Numbered from the stretch's first letter, positions 17,910-26,516 are shown. The stretch is 64,000 nt of DNA from Poriferisodalis sp965208895 (GCF_965208895.1 NZ_OZ242363.1:1302001-1366000), one strand, 5' to 3'. Notes: generated by a model from the letters alone, not told the origin. Numbers and translations: made by a program.

Positions 17910-17967
17910 CACTGGCCTTGCGGCGAGCGTAAGCGAAGCACCTCCGAACACCAGGGACCCCATGAAT
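17910..17967 (+). repeat. 58-bp direct repeat, copy 2
   Basis: Second copy of the repeat at 16791-16848 (3 mismatches). It lies downstream of the terminator, so the two copies bracket the DUF3800 gene and the candidate RNA. Apart from this copy, 17804-18213 holds no gene that I can support. Confidence 0.85.
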
Positions 17968-18213
17968 GACTCGCCGCGGCCAGAGTGCATCACCGTCGGC
18001 CCTCGAGACAGCTGCGGATCTCCGCAATGAATCGGGGGATGTCCTCGCTGATCCCCTGCCGAGAAGCAGCTACATCAGTCACGGCGCGATTGACTCGGCG
18101 CGCACCGCCTCCCGAGATGACGGAAGCACGGGCTGGCGACACCAACGCCGCAATTCGCCGCGAGCGATGCGAGAGTAGGGGCACTTACCGGCGAACGCTC
18201 AGGGGAGAACATC

Positions 18214-18792
18214 ATGCGGTTGGACGACATCACACCTGAAGACTTGACACCGGAGCAGGCAGCGGTGCTCGACGCCATTCGGGGCGGGCCTCGAGCGGCC
18301 TCGGGGCGGGGCCCGAAGTTGCAGGGCCTCGTCGGGCCCTACGGCGTATGGGTGCGGGCGCCAAGTGTGGGCATCGAAGCCCAAGCGTTGGGGGCCGCGG
18401 TGCGGTTCGCGTCGTCGCTGCCCGAGAGCGTCAAGGAGGCGGCCATCTGCACCGTGGGCGCCTTCCACGGGGCCAAGTTCGAATTCGCTGCGCATCGCAT
18501 CCTCGGCCTCGAAGCCGGCCTTGACCCAGCCGACCTCGAAGCGCTGCGCGTCGGCGACGCGCCGAGCTTCACCGGCGACGAGGCCACCGCCCACGCCGTC
18601 GCCGCCGAACTTCTCCGCGAGCACCGTCTCAGCGACGCCACCTACGCCACCGCCACAGAAGCCTTCGGCGAAGCAGGCCTCGTCGAGCTCGTCACCACGG
18701 TGGGCTACTACTGCCTGATCTCCCACACGCTCAACGCATTCGAGATCCCCCTGCCCGCCGACTGGGACGACCCCTTCCCCGACCAAGCCTGA
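18214..18792 (+). CDS. Carboxymuconolactone decarboxylase (CMD/AhpD-like) family protein
   Basis: 192 residues, ATG 18214 with GGGGAG upstream. The helix around SSLPESVKEAAICTVGAFHGAKFEFAAH matches the CMD core, where the H and E/K residues line the active site. The redox CxxC of AhpD proper is absent (only one cysteine in AICTVG), so it is more like the non-peroxidase CMD proteins that act on small organic substrates. It is a single-gene unit flanked by intergenic repeats. Substrate unknown. Confidence 0.8.
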   Translation: MRLDDITPEDLTPEQAAVLDAIRGGPRAASGRGPKLQGLVGPYGVWVRAPSVGIEAQALGAAVRFASSLPESVKEAAICTVGAFHGAKFEFAAHRILGLEAGLDPADLEALRVGDAPSFTGDEATAHAVAAELLREHRLSDATYATATEAFGEAGLVELVTTVGYYCLISHTLNAFEIPLPADWDDPFPDQA

Positions 18793-18918
18793 CCAATCAG
18801 CACCGACCACTCCCTCGAATGAGGCGCGCCGCGAAGCTCCATGAGCCGGTCATGGGACTCGCTACACCCCCACCCCGAATAGTGCGGGAATAGTGGCGGA
18901 GCGCGGCTGCCGACACAC

Positions 18919-18997
18919 AAAACCGCAGGTCAGGGACGTGATACGAACATTTGTTGGTACCCCCTAAAGGTACCGGAATAGTGCGGGAACAGTGCGG
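18919..18997 (+). repeat. Intergenic repeat family of about 80 bp, copy 1
   Basis: Shares with 19773-19853 and 19872-19960 the ordered blocks ACCGCAGGTCAG, then CGAACA-TTGT-GGTACCCC, then AA-GG-ACC-GAATAGTGC and a second (A)ATAGTG/CAGTGCGGG. A partial copy (AATAGTGCGGGAATAGTG) precedes it at about 18879-18896. Same orientation in all copies. Confidence 0.75.
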
Positions 18998-19056
18998 GTG
19001 GTCGATTGCGCGCATAAGTTCGGGGTGAGTCGGGACGCAAAGACCGGGGAGGGCAC

Positions 19057-19563
19057 GTGGGCGAGGCGACTGACGCGCAGGAACGAGAAGTCATGGACTG
19101 GCGGCGCTACGGCATGGCCGTGCGTGGGCTGGCGCAGATGATCGCCGATGACGGCTACCGGCCCCAGATGATCCTGGCCATTGCCCGGGGCGGGCTGTTC
19201 TGCGCGGGCTCGCTCGGCTACGCGTTGTCGGTCAAGAACATCTACGTCATGAACTGCGAGTACTACACCGGCGTCGACGAGCGGCTCCAGGTGCCGATCA
19301 TGCTGCCGCCCACGCCCGACCTGGTCGACCACCGCGACTCCGACATCCTCATCGCCGACGACGTGGCCGACACCGGCCACACGCTCAAGCTGGTGTACGA
19401 CTTCTGCCTGCCTCGGGTGCGCAGCGTGCGCACCGCTGTGCTGTACGAGAAGCCGTGGTCGACCGTCACCTGCGACTGGGTGTGGCAGCGCACCGACCTG
19501 TGGATCAACTTCCCTTGGTCCACCGAGCCCCCCGTCGTCACCGACGAGCAAGCCCGCGCCTGA
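19057..19563 (+). CDS. Phosphoribosyltransferase-domain protein
   Basis: 168 residues with GTG 19057; an ATG at 19093 (MDWRRYG) is a possible shorter start. The type I phosphoribosyltransferase PRPP loop is visible as DILIADDVADTGHT, with the earlier ILAIARGGLFCAG loop. The hood region is short and resembles xanthine/hypoxanthine phosphoribosyltransferases of the Gpt type. It probably joins a purine base to PRPP, but could be a divergent regulatory member. It is flanked on both sides by the 80-bp intergenic repeat family. Confidence 0.8.
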   Translation: MGEATDAQEREVMDWRRYGMAVRGLAQMIADDGYRPQMILAIARGGLFCAGSLGYALSVKNIYVMNCEYYTGVDERLQVPIMLPPTPDLVDHRDSDILIADDVADTGHTLKLVYDFCLPRVRSVRTAVLYEKPWSTVTCDWVWQRTDLWINFPWSTEPPVVTDEQARA

Positions 19564-19772
19564 AACGCTGCTGCTGACCCTGGAGCCGCGTTCGCACACG
19601 GGCCGTGAGCGTCTCATGCATGACCATGCAGCCGGCGTCCGCGATACGAACGATCGTGGAGGGCCCCACCCGGCCGCCGCTGGCCGCCTGCCCGACAAAC
19701 GAGGACGACCACTTCACCGATGAGACCCCCCGAATAGAACGCGAAGAGAACATGACGACTCGGCTCGTCACG

Positions 19773-19853
19773 AAAAACCGCAGGTCAGAGGCCCGAGACG
19801 AACACTTGTAGGTACCCCCAAAGGAACCGGAATAGTGCAGGAATAGTGTCGGG
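19773..19853 (+). repeat. Intergenic repeat family, copy 2
   Basis: Same block order as copy 1, with CGAACACTTGTAGGTACCCC and GGAACCGGAATAGTGCAGG. It lies in the 455-bp gap between the phosphoribosyltransferase and SPFH genes, where I see no credible gene. Confidence 0.75.
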
Positions 19854-19871
19854 CACTTGCAACGCGACGCG

Positions 19872-19960
19872 AAACCGCAGGTCAGAGGCTTGATGCGAAC
19901 ACTTGTAGGTACCCCTCAAGGAACCCGAATAGTGCAGGAATAGAGCAGGAATGGTGCGGG
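19872..19960 (+). repeat. Intergenic repeat family, copy 3
   Basis: Follows copy 2 by 18 bp. It contains GCGAACACTTGTAGGTACCC and an extra AATAG-GCAGGAATGGTGC unit, so the AATAGTGC motif is itself tandemly repeated. Confidence 0.75.
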
Positions 19961-20026
19961 GGCGCAGCGGGGCGGACTGAACGGCCCCGCGACGCCGCCC
20001 CCGGCCGCCGTGGCAGGATGGCGCCC

Positions 20027-20947
20027 ATGACCGATGCCACCGATTCCGACGCTGCTCCGAGCACGACTGGCTCGCAGGCCGTGACGGCCCACTCTGCGCG
20101 CACCAAGCCGGGCGTGCTCGGCGTGCTAATAGCGCTGGCAGGGCTGGTGGTGGTGGCAGCGGGCATCGTGGGCGTGGCCGTCGTGGCGTGGCCGTTCGTG
20201 TTCCTGCTGCCTGTCGGAGCGATTTTCTTCGTCGGGGCTCTGCCGGGCCAATACCTCGTGCAGCCCAACGAGGCGCTCGTGCTCATTCTGTTCGGCCGGT
20301 ACCGGGGCACCGTCGAGCGGCCCGGCTGGCATCTGGCCAATCCCTTCACCCGCATGGAGTCGCGCAAGATCTCCCTGCGGGTACACAACTTCACGACCAG
20401 CGTGTCCAAGGTGAACGACGCCGAGGGGAACCCCATCGAGATCTCTGCGGTGGTCGTGTGGCGAGTGGTGGACACCGCCGCTGCAGTGTTCGAGGTCGAC
20501 GACTTCGAGGACTTCGTCTTCGTCCAGAGCGAGACCGCCATTCGCCATCTCGGAACGCAGTACCCCTACGACGACTTCGAAGGCGACCGGGTGTCGCTGC
20601 GTTCGGACCCCGACATCGTCGGCGCCACGCTCCACGAAGAGGTGCAGGAACGCCTCGAACGGGCCGGGGTCGAAGTCATCGAGACCAGGCTCAACCACTT
20701 GGCGTACGCCACCGAGATCGCCGAGGCCATGCTGCGCCGCCAGCAGGCTGCCGCAGTGGTTGCTGCGAGACGCACGATCGTGGAAGGGGCCGTCGGCATG
20801 GTGGAGGATGCGCTGGAGCTGCTTGCGCAGCGCTCGGTGGTCGAACTTGACGAGCAGGCCAAAGCAGCCATGGTGGCCAACCTGCTGGTCGTGCTCACCA
20901 GCGAACAGCAGACCACCCCGGTCGTCAACACCGGCGCCTCGGCCTAA
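20027..20947 (+). CDS. SPFH/band-7 domain membrane protein
   Basis: 306 residues from ATG 20027 (an ATG at 20018 is equally in frame). Two adjacent hydrophobic segments near the N-terminus anchor it. The SPFH domain begins at about YLVQPNEALVLILFGRYRGT and includes the typical NPF and SLRVHNFTT segments. The C-terminal part is a helical stalk (AEAMLRRQQAAAVVAARR). Members form large ring or cage oligomers in membranes and influence proteases or lipid domains. No NfeD partner is adjacent. It is a monocistronic unit ending next to a convergent CDF gene. Confidence 0.85.
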   Translation: MTDATDSDAAPSTTGSQAVTAHSARTKPGVLGVLIALAGLVVVAAGIVGVAVVAWPFVFLLPVGAIFFVGALPGQYLVQPNEALVLILFGRYRGTVERPGWHLANPFTRMESRKISLRVHNFTTSVSKVNDAEGNPIEISAVVVWRVVDTAAAVFEVDDFEDFVFVQSETAIRHLGTQYPYDDFEGDRVSLRSDPDIVGATLHEEVQERLERAGVEVIETRLNHLAYATEIAEAMLRRQQAAAVVAARRTIVEGAVGMVEDALELLAQRSVVELDEQAKAAMVANLLVVLTSEQQTTPVVNTGASA

Positions 20948-20982
20948 CGCGCCGACACAGCGTTCGCTCCCCTTTCGCCCGG

Positions 20983-21900
20983 CTAGGCGTGCTCGCGGAG
21001 GCTGGCGCGGTCGAGGTGATGATCCTCGGTGCAGTCGGCTTCTGAGGTCTCGAGCTGCAGCGTCACATGCGAGATGCCATGCCGATCCTTCGCGACCTGT
21101 CGCAACTCGGCGAGGACGGCTCCGTGGTCGGCACCGTGGTCGGGGTCGGTGAGCACGTGAGCGCTCATGGAGACGTAGCCCGAGGTGACGGCCCACACGT
21201 GGATGTCATGCATCACCGTGACGCCGGGCACATCTTCCATGTCGGCACACAACTCGTCGAGATCCACGTCGGAGGGCACACCGTCGATCAGCACTTCGAA
21301 GACCGACGTCACCAACTTCCACGAACTCAGCACGACGAGCGCTGCGATCAGCAGGCTCAACCCAGGGTCGACCCACCACCAGCCGAAGATGAGGATCGCC
21401 GCGGCAGAGATCATCACAGCCACCGACACCATCAGGTCGGCGAGGACGTGCCGGAACGCCGCCTCCACATTCAGGTTGCCGGGTGAGGAACCGTGCAGCA
21501 GGTACGCCGCTGCGATGTTCACCGCCAGGCCGGTGCCGCCGACCGCCAGCACCCAACCGCCGGCAACCTCAACCGGATCGCCGCCGAAACCGTCGATGAA
21601 GCGTCCGATGGCGGCCCAGCCGATCCACGCTGCAATCACCCACAACATGAGGGCATTGGCGGCCGCTGCGAGCACCTCGGTTCTCTCAAGACCGAACGTG
21701 CGCTTCATGGAGGCGGGGCGTTGCGCAGCCCACGTGGCCAGCAGGGCCAGACCGATGGCGGCTGAGTCGGTGAATGCGTGACCGGCGTCGGCCAGCAGGG
21801 CCAGGCTTCCAGAGAAGACGGCGCCGACCACCTCGGCCGCAACAATGACGACGGTCAGCGCAAGCGCAGCCTTGAGCCGTCGACGGGACACTTCCCGCAA
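20983..21900 (-). CDS. Cation diffusion facilitator, zinc exporter type
   Basis: 305 residues with six predicted helices. The metal-site motif ADAGHAFTDS in helix 2 and HVLADLMVS in helix 5 give the HxxxD/HxxxD pattern typical of zinc-selective CDF proteins such as ZitB/CzcD. A cytoplasmic C-terminal domain (VPSDVDLDELCADMEDVPGV) follows, and the tail is His-rich (EDHHLD). It would export Zn2+ in exchange for protons. It lies 100 bp downstream of the Fur/Zur-like gene on the same strand, giving uptake and export genes side by side. Confidence 0.9.
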   Translation of the reverse strand: MREVSRRRLKAALALTVVIVAAEVVGAVFSGSLALLADAGHAFTDSAAIGLALLATWAAQRPASMKRTFGLERTEVLAAAANALMLWVIAAWIGWAAIGRFIDGFGGDPVEVAGGWVLAVGGTGLAVNIAAAYLLHGSSPGNLNVEAAFRHVLADLMVSVAVMISAAAILIFGWWWVDPGLSLLIAALVVLSSWKLVTSVFEVLIDGVPSDVDLDELCADMEDVPGVTVMHDIHVWAVTSGYVSMSAHVLTDPDHGADHGAVLAELRQVAKDRHGISHVTLQLETSEADCTEDHHLDRASLREHA

Positions 21901-21999
21901 GTCGTGGTGATGCTGGTGTGCGATGCGATTCAGCCTATGACAGGCACTCCGAATCTCTTGGCACGCCCCGAGTCAGCCCGCCGGCCTCAGCGACCGGCC

Positions 22000-22524
22000 T
22001 CAGCGAGCAGCTTCGCAGTCGGCGCAGCGACCGAAAAGGTCCAGGTTGTGGTGCAGCGGCACGAATCCTGCCTCGCTCGCAGCTGCAGCGAGCGAGGCGT
22101 CGATGCGCGCCTCAGTCTCGCTGTCGAGTTCGACGTCGGTGATCGCACCGCACGCCACACAGATCAGGTGATGGTGATGGCCGAGCAGCGATTCCGCCAG
22201 CTCGAAGTAGGCGCGCTCGCCTCCTGTCTCGAGGCGTTGCACCACTCCGCATCGTTCCAGCGCCTCCAGATTCCGATAGGCCGTGCTGCGGGCGAGATCG
22301 GGGGCCATTGACTCGATGTCCGGCAGCCTGACCGGCCTGGCCGCACGGGCGAGCGCCTCGACGAGTCGGCGGCGGCCACTCGTGTAGCGCTGCTCGGCCT
22401 CGCTCAGGCGGCCTGCGACGGCTTCGTGAAGTTCGCCCAGATTCCTCGACCAGGTGCGCGGGGTGCTGCTGACGTGCGCTTCGCCGCCAGCGTCGGGCGT
22501 CGCACGCGCCGCCACGCCCGTCAC
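22000..22524 (-). CDS. zur: Fur-family metal regulator, probably Zur
   Basis: 174 residues. The GTG at 22524 overlaps the znuC stop (GTGA) and is preferred over longer readings. A winged helix (RLPDIESMAPDLARSTAYRNLEALERCGVVQRL) is followed by the dimerisation domain with HHHHLICVACG and, near the end, FGRCADCEA, giving the two CxxC pairs of the structural zinc site. Because it lies in an operon with zinc uptake genes it is most likely the zinc sensor Zur, repressing znuA and znuC when zinc is sufficient. Confidence 0.85.
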   Translation of the reverse strand: MTGVAARATPDAGGEAHVSSTPRTWSRNLGELHEAVAGRLSEAEQRYTSGRRRLVEALARAARPVRLPDIESMAPDLARSTAYRNLEALERCGVVQRLETGGERAYFELAESLLGHHHHLICVACGAITDVELDSETEARIDASLAAAASEAGFVPLHHNLDLFGRCADCEAAR

Positions 22525-23351
22525 GGCCGTGCTCTCGGCCCGAGCGTCCACACCGACTCTCCGGCGATGTGACTGGAGCGGCCGAATTCGGCATCGTGCG
22601 TGTGCCCTGGCTCTTCGAGGACCAAGAGCGATGACGTCGTGTCGCCCTCGCCGACTTCCAGGCGCGTGAGTGCGTTGGCCCCGAACGCTGCGGCCATGTT
22701 CTCTTCGTTGAGCACCTCCGCAGGCGTGCCGTCCGCCAGAACAGCGCCCTTCAGCAGCACGATCCGCTCGCATAGGCGCGCTTCGCTGAGATGGTGCGTC
22801 GACAGCACGACCAGCTTGTTGCGCATCCGCTCGGCATCGACCACTTCGAGCACGATGTCCTGGCTCGGGATGTCGAGGCCCGTGATGGGCTCATCGAGCA
22901 GCAAGCAGTCGGCCTGTGAGGAAAGTGCAGAAGCGATGAGGACCCGTTGGCGCTGCCCGCCCGACAGGTGGCCGAAGGACCGCCGCCGCAGGTCTGCCAC
23001 CTGCAGCCTTTCGGCTGCGACGTCCATCGCGTCCCGGTCGGCCTTCCGCATGCGACCCAGCAGGCCGCGCTCTCTGAAGCGCCCGATCATCAGCACTTCG
23101 CTCACCGTCATCGGCATGAATGCGTGCGGGTGGTGGTGCTGGCTGACGTAGCCGACGGTGATCTCGTAGTCCTTGCGAACACTCCCCGTCGTCGGCGTGA
23201 GCAATCCGGCAAGCACTCGGAGCAGCGTCGTCTTGCCCGAACCGTTCGAGCCCATGAGAGCCACCGCGGCGCCCGAATCGAGTCTCATCTTCTCGACGGT
23301 GAGAGCTTGTCGATTGCCGAAGGACACCTTGACGTCATCGAGTGTGAACAC
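22521..23351 (-). CDS. znuC: ZnuC-like zinc/manganese ABC transporter ATPase
   Basis: 276 residues. Walker A GSNGSGKTT, signature LSGGQRQRV, Walker B CLLLDEP and the switch histidine STHHL are all intact, as in metal-type ABC ATPases. A C-terminal His/acid-containing extension (EEPGHTHDAEF) is unusual and could sense metal. It diverges from znuA and overlaps zur. It powers import with ZnuA and ZnuB encoded on the other strand. Confidence 0.88.
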   Translation of the reverse strand: MFTLDDVKVSFGNRQALTVEKMRLDSGAAVALMGSNGSGKTTLLRVLAGLLTPTTGSVRKDYEITVGYVSQHHHPHAFMPMTVSEVLMIGRFRERGLLGRMRKADRDAMDVAAERLQVADLRRRSFGHLSGGQRQRVLIASALSSQADCLLLDEPITGLDIPSQDIVLEVVDAERMRNKLVVLSTHHLSEARLCERIVLLKGAVLADGTPAEVLNEENMAAAFGANALTRLEVGEGDTTSSLLVLEEPGHTHDAEFGRSSHIAGESVWTLGPRARP

Positions 23352-23388
23352 GTCAGCGCTGTCTTTCTCGGCTCAGGTGGGCCTTGGA

Positions 23389-23417
23389 TTGATAATGGGA
23401 ATGAGTCTCACTATAGT
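23389..23417 (+). promoter_or_regulatory. znuA promoter with candidate Zur operator
   Basis: TTGATA (23389-23394), a 17-bp spacer and TATAGT (23412-23417) form a near-consensus sigma-70-type promoter. The expected transcription start, about 7 bp after the -10 box, falls on the GTG at 23425, so the message may be leaderless. The spacer region TGATAATGGGAATGAGTCTCA (shown as two halves: TGATAATGGG and AATGAGTCTCA, 23390-23410) starts with TGA and ends with TCA, as in Zur boxes, and would block the promoter if bound. The operator is inferred from pattern and context. Confidence 0.55.
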
Positions 23418-23424
23418 TCTCGCC

Positions 23425-24552
23425 GTGCGCGTACCCGAACACGACTCCATCAGTGTGCCCCCCCTCGACCCCCGTTGCCGCCGTCGGCTCGCGACCCGAC
23501 GATCCGGCCGGATCCTGGCGGCAGCCGCCGCATGTGCGTTGATCGCAGCTGCATGTACGGGTGGCGACGACTCATCAGATGCGGCCGCAGATTCGGACGC
23601 TCCCACCATCGTCGCAACGACGAACATCTGGGCCGATGTCGTCGAGAACGTCACGTGCAACGGCTTGGTGCATGTCAAGTCCCTCATGCCGCCCGGAGCC
23701 GATCCGCACACGTTCGAGCCCTCGCTGCGCGACAGAGCAGACATGGCGAACGCAAGTCTCGTCGTCGCCAATGGCCTGGGTCTTGAGGAGTCGCTCGAGG
23801 ACACCCTCGATGCTGTGGCGGCGGACGGGACACCGGTGTTTTTCATCGGCGACCATCTCGACCCGATAGTCGTCGGCGAATCCGGCTCGGGCGACGGCCA
23901 CGACGAAGACGATCACGACGAGTCAGACCACGACGACGACGGCCACGACAACGACGATCACGACGAGTCAGACCACGACGACGACGGCGAGCACGGCCAC
24001 GATCACGCCGGCGGTGCCGATCCGCACATCTGGTTCGACCCGGTTCGAATCTCAGGCACCCTCGATGAACTCGCCCATGAGATCGCCGAGACGACCGGTC
24101 TCAGCGAGTCGGAAATCGAAGCCTGCGCCTCCAAATACCGTGAGGCGCTCGACGACGCACACCACGAGACACAGGACATCGTGGCCGATCTCGAGCCCAG
24201 CCACCGGGTGCTCGTCACCAACCACGATGCGCTCGGCTACTTCGCAGACCGCTACGGCTTCCGCGTCGTCGGCTCCGTGATCCCGGCCGCGACGACGGCT
24301 GCGGAAGCCAGCATCGCTCATCTCGAAGCGCTCGCCGAGATCATCGAGCACGAGGGCGTCGCCGCGATCTTCAGCGAGACAACCCACTCCACCGAGACCG
24401 CAGAGCAGTTGGCCGCCGAGATCGGCGATGTCCAGGTTGTCAGCCTGGATACCGGAAGCCTCGGGCCGGCCGGCAGCCCCAGTGACACCTACATCGGGTT
24501 GCTGACCAGCAATACCGCAGCCATCGTCGCAGCCCTTCAATCGGACGGCTGA
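23425..24552 (+). CDS. znuA: ZnuA-like zinc-binding lipoprotein
   Basis: About 375 residues from GTG 23425; GTG 23455 is an alternative. A signal peptide ends in a lipobox (LIAAAC), so the protein is a lipid-anchored solute-binding protein. The cluster A-1 metal sites are present (PHTFEPS, HIWFDP, TNHDALGYF, then ETTHST). Between the lobes is a very His/Asp-rich loop (HDEDDHDESDHDDDG repeated) typical of zinc-specific ZnuA. It delivers Zn2+ to ZnuB. Confidence 0.88.
   Translation: MRVPEHDSISVPPLDPRCRRRLATRRSGRILAAAAACALIAAACTGGDDSSDAAADSDAPTIVATTNIWADVVENVTCNGLVHVKSLMPPGADPHTFEPSLRDRADMANASLVVANGLGLEESLEDTLDAVAADGTPVFFIGDHLDPIVVGESGSGDGHDEDDHDESDHDDDGHDNDDHDESDHDDDGEHGHDHAGGADPHIWFDPVRISGTLDELAHEIAETTGLSESEIEACASKYREALDDAHHETQDIVADLEPSHRVLVTNHDALGYFADRYGFRVVGSVIPAATTAAEASIAHLEALAEIIEHEGVAAIFSETTHSTETAEQLAAEIGDVQVVSLDTGSLGPAGSPSDTYIGLLTSNTAAIVAALQSDG
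23911..23988 (+). repeat. Tandem 45-bp repeat coding the His/Asp-rich loop of ZnuA
   Basis: A 33-bp block coding DHDESDHDDDG occurs identically at 23911-23943 and 23956-23988, with a 45-bp (15-codon) period. The period keeps the frame, so copy number can change loop length without breaking the gene. Confidence 0.8.
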
Positions 24553-24574
24553 ACACCTCGCCGTCATTGACACA

Positions 24575-24599
24575 CACCCGGCATCTCAGCGTCCGGGTG
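24575..24599 (+). terminator. Hairpin between znuA and znuB
   Basis: CACCCGG (24575-24581) pairs with CCGGGTG (24593-24599). There is no T-run, so it may be a weak or Rho-type terminator or an mRNA-stabilising hairpin that lowers znuB relative to znuA. Confidence 0.35.
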
Positions 24600-24666
24600 A
24601 CCCACGAGCGAATACGGTTCCGGGCGGGTGCGCACCGCGCCACGAGGCGCGGTTTCAAGGAGCGAT

Positions 24667-25575
24667 GTGGAATTCCTGACCGATCCGTCCGGGTGGTGGG
24701 TCGAGCCGTTTGTTGACAACGTCTTCATGCGCCGGGCGCTGTGGGCGGCGCTGCTCGCAGTGCTCACGACCTCGGTGGTCGGGACGTGGGTAGTGCTGCG
24801 AGGGCTGACGTTCCTCGGCGACGCCTTCGCCCACGGCGTGCTGCCAGGCATCGCGTTCGCGTACATCATCGGCTTCAGCACGACGCTCGGGGCGCTGGCC
24901 GCAGCTCTGCTGATGGTGGCCGGCGTCCATCTGATACGCAACTTCTCGCCGCTGTCGGAGGAAACCTCGATCGGTGTGCTGTTTGTGGGGTTCCTGGCGC
25001 TGGCGGTCGTGATCATGTCGAGCGGCGCAGGGGCCTACTCCGGCGACCTCACCCGCTTTCTGTTCGGCTCGATCACCGGCATAGACAGCGGCGACCTCCG
25101 GCGCCAAGCCATCGCCGCCGCTGTCTCGGTGGGATGCACCGTCCTCCTGCACCGGGCCCTATTTGTCGCAACGTTCGACGAGGCCCAGGCGCAGCTCGCG
25201 GGGATGCGGCCGAAACTGGCCCACGCGGCACTGCTGGCCCTGCTGGCCATCGCCATCGTGTCGTCATTCGAAGCTGTGGGCAGCCTGCTCGTGTTCGCCT
25301 TCCTCGTGGCCCCGGCGGCAACGGCAAGCCTGCTGGTGCGCAGAGTGCCGCGCATCATGATGACCGCAGTCGTGCTCGGTGCGATCGCCGCGCTGGTTGG
25401 GTTGCTCGTCAGCTACCACCACGACACGGCCGCCGGTGCCACGATGGCGCTTGCGACAGTGATCATGCTGTTGGTGACGCTGGCAGTGACCGGAGTGGTC
25501 AGGGCATTGCGTCGTCCTCCGCCCGATCAGCAAGACGCTGCGGCGGACGAGCCTGCGCCCCACCACTCGCACTGA
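24667..25575 (+). CDS. znuB: ZnuB-like zinc ABC transporter permease
   Basis: 302 residues; GTG 24667 is preceded by AAGGAG at 24657-24662. About eight hydrophobic helices and the ABC-3 family segments (ALWAALLAVLTTSVVGTWVVLRGLTFLGDAFAHG given here only by its ends, ALWAALL and FLGDAFAHG; later VSSFEAVGSLLVFAFLVAP by its core GSLLVFAFLVAP) identify a metal-type permease. The C-terminus ends in HHSH. It follows znuA after a 114-bp gap with a hairpin. Confidence 0.88.
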   Translation: MEFLTDPSGWWVEPFVDNVFMRRALWAALLAVLTTSVVGTWVVLRGLTFLGDAFAHGVLPGIAFAYIIGFSTTLGALAAALLMVAGVHLIRNFSPLSEETSIGVLFVGFLALAVVIMSSGAGAYSGDLTRFLFGSITGIDSGDLRRQAIAAAVSVGCTVLLHRALFVATFDEAQAQLAGMRPKLAHAALLALLAIAIVSSFEAVGSLLVFAFLVAPAATASLLVRRVPRIMMTAVVLGAIAALVGLLVSYHHDTAAGATMALATVIMLLVTLAVTGVVRALRRPPPDQQDAAADEPAPHHSH

Positions 25576-25594
25576 AGGGTGAGCCAGGCGGGCG

Positions 25595-26479
25595 CTAGTC
25601 CTCGCCGTCGGTGAAGCTCGTGAAGATCGTCGGGTTCTCGAGGTCCGCCAGCTGCTGGTTGCGGTGGTTGACCTCAGCGAGCAGCTCGGGATGGGACAGC
25701 ACCCAAAAGCGCCGCTCGTACATCGCCTCGATCACCTTCGCGGCGACCTGCGATGGATCCATGCCGCGCTCCAGCGCCGCAGCGATGTTGGCGTTGCGGC
25801 GGCGCGCATCCGCTGTCTCCGACGGTGCCTCGCCCTCGGGGCGCGGCCGACGTTGACGACGCAGCTCTTCTGGACGGTTCCGTTGCGCGGTCGCGATGTT
25901 GGTTCGCACCACCCCAGGGCACAGCACCGACACACCCACATCGGCGTTGCGGTCACGCTGCATCTCGAGGTGCAGCGTCTCCATGATCGCCACCACGCCG
26001 TACTTGGCGGCGTTGTACGGGCCGAGCCCCGGCACCGACATGAGCCCCGCCACCGAGGCAGTGCTCATGATGTGGGATTCCTCCGCCTCGATGAGATGGG
26101 GCAGGAAATGGTGGACGCCGTGGATCACGCCCCACAGGCAGACATCGACCACCCACTGCCAGTCGACGAGCTGCTGGTTTCGGATCAGCCCTCCCCCGCC
26201 GACGCCGGCGTTGTTGCACACCATGTGCACGGCGCCGAAGCGGTCAATGGTGGCTTGCGCCAGTGCGCCGACCGAGTCGGCATCGGTCACGTCGGTGATG
26301 ACGCCCAGCGCTTCGACGCCCCGGTCGGCAACCTCGGCCTCGGCGGCACGCAACGGCGCCTCCTCGATATCGGCCAGCACCACATTGGCGCCCTCACCGG
26401 CAAACCCCAGTGCCAGGGCTTTGCCGATTCCCGAAGCCGCCCCGGTCACCACCGCGACGCGTCCCGTCATCGTCTCCAT
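25595..26479 (-). CDS. Short-chain dehydrogenase/reductase
   Basis: 294 residues. Rossmann motif TGAASGIG near the N-terminus, an NNAGV motif, the catalytic serine in MSTASVAG and the YNAAK active-site pair are intact. A positively charged insertion (RPEELRRQRRPRPEGE) precedes the C-terminal substrate lid. It is convergent with znuB and runs 38 bp downstream of the nitronate monooxygenase-like gene, probably in one transcript. Substrate unknown; probably NAD(P)-dependent oxidation of an alcohol in lipid or xenobiotic breakdown. Confidence 0.88.
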   Translation of the reverse strand: METMTGRVAVVTGAASGIGKALALGFAGEGANVVLADIEEAPLRAAEAEVADRGVEALGVITDVTDADSVGALAQATIDRFGAVHMVCNNAGVGGGGLIRNQQLVDWQWVVDVCLWGVIHGVHHFLPHLIEAEESHIMSTASVAGLMSVPGLGPYNAAKYGVVAIMETLHLEMQRDRNADVGVSVLCPGVVRTNIATAQRNRPEELRRQRRPRPEGEAPSETADARRRNANIAAALERGMDPSQVAAKVIEAMYERRFWVLSHPELLAEVNHRNQQLADLENPTIFTSFTDGED

Positions 26480-26516
26480 GTCTGTCCCCCTTTTGCGATG
26501 TCTGCTGAGCCCGGCG

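Noticed and set aside
19605..19811. Short plus-strand ORF in the phosphoribosyltransferase-SPFH gap
   Set aside because: It reads through an intergenic repeat and has no family or clear ribosome binding site.
18919..19960. Possible CRISPR array
   Set aside because: Only three copies, about 80 bp long, with irregular spacing and a gene between them; no cas genes.
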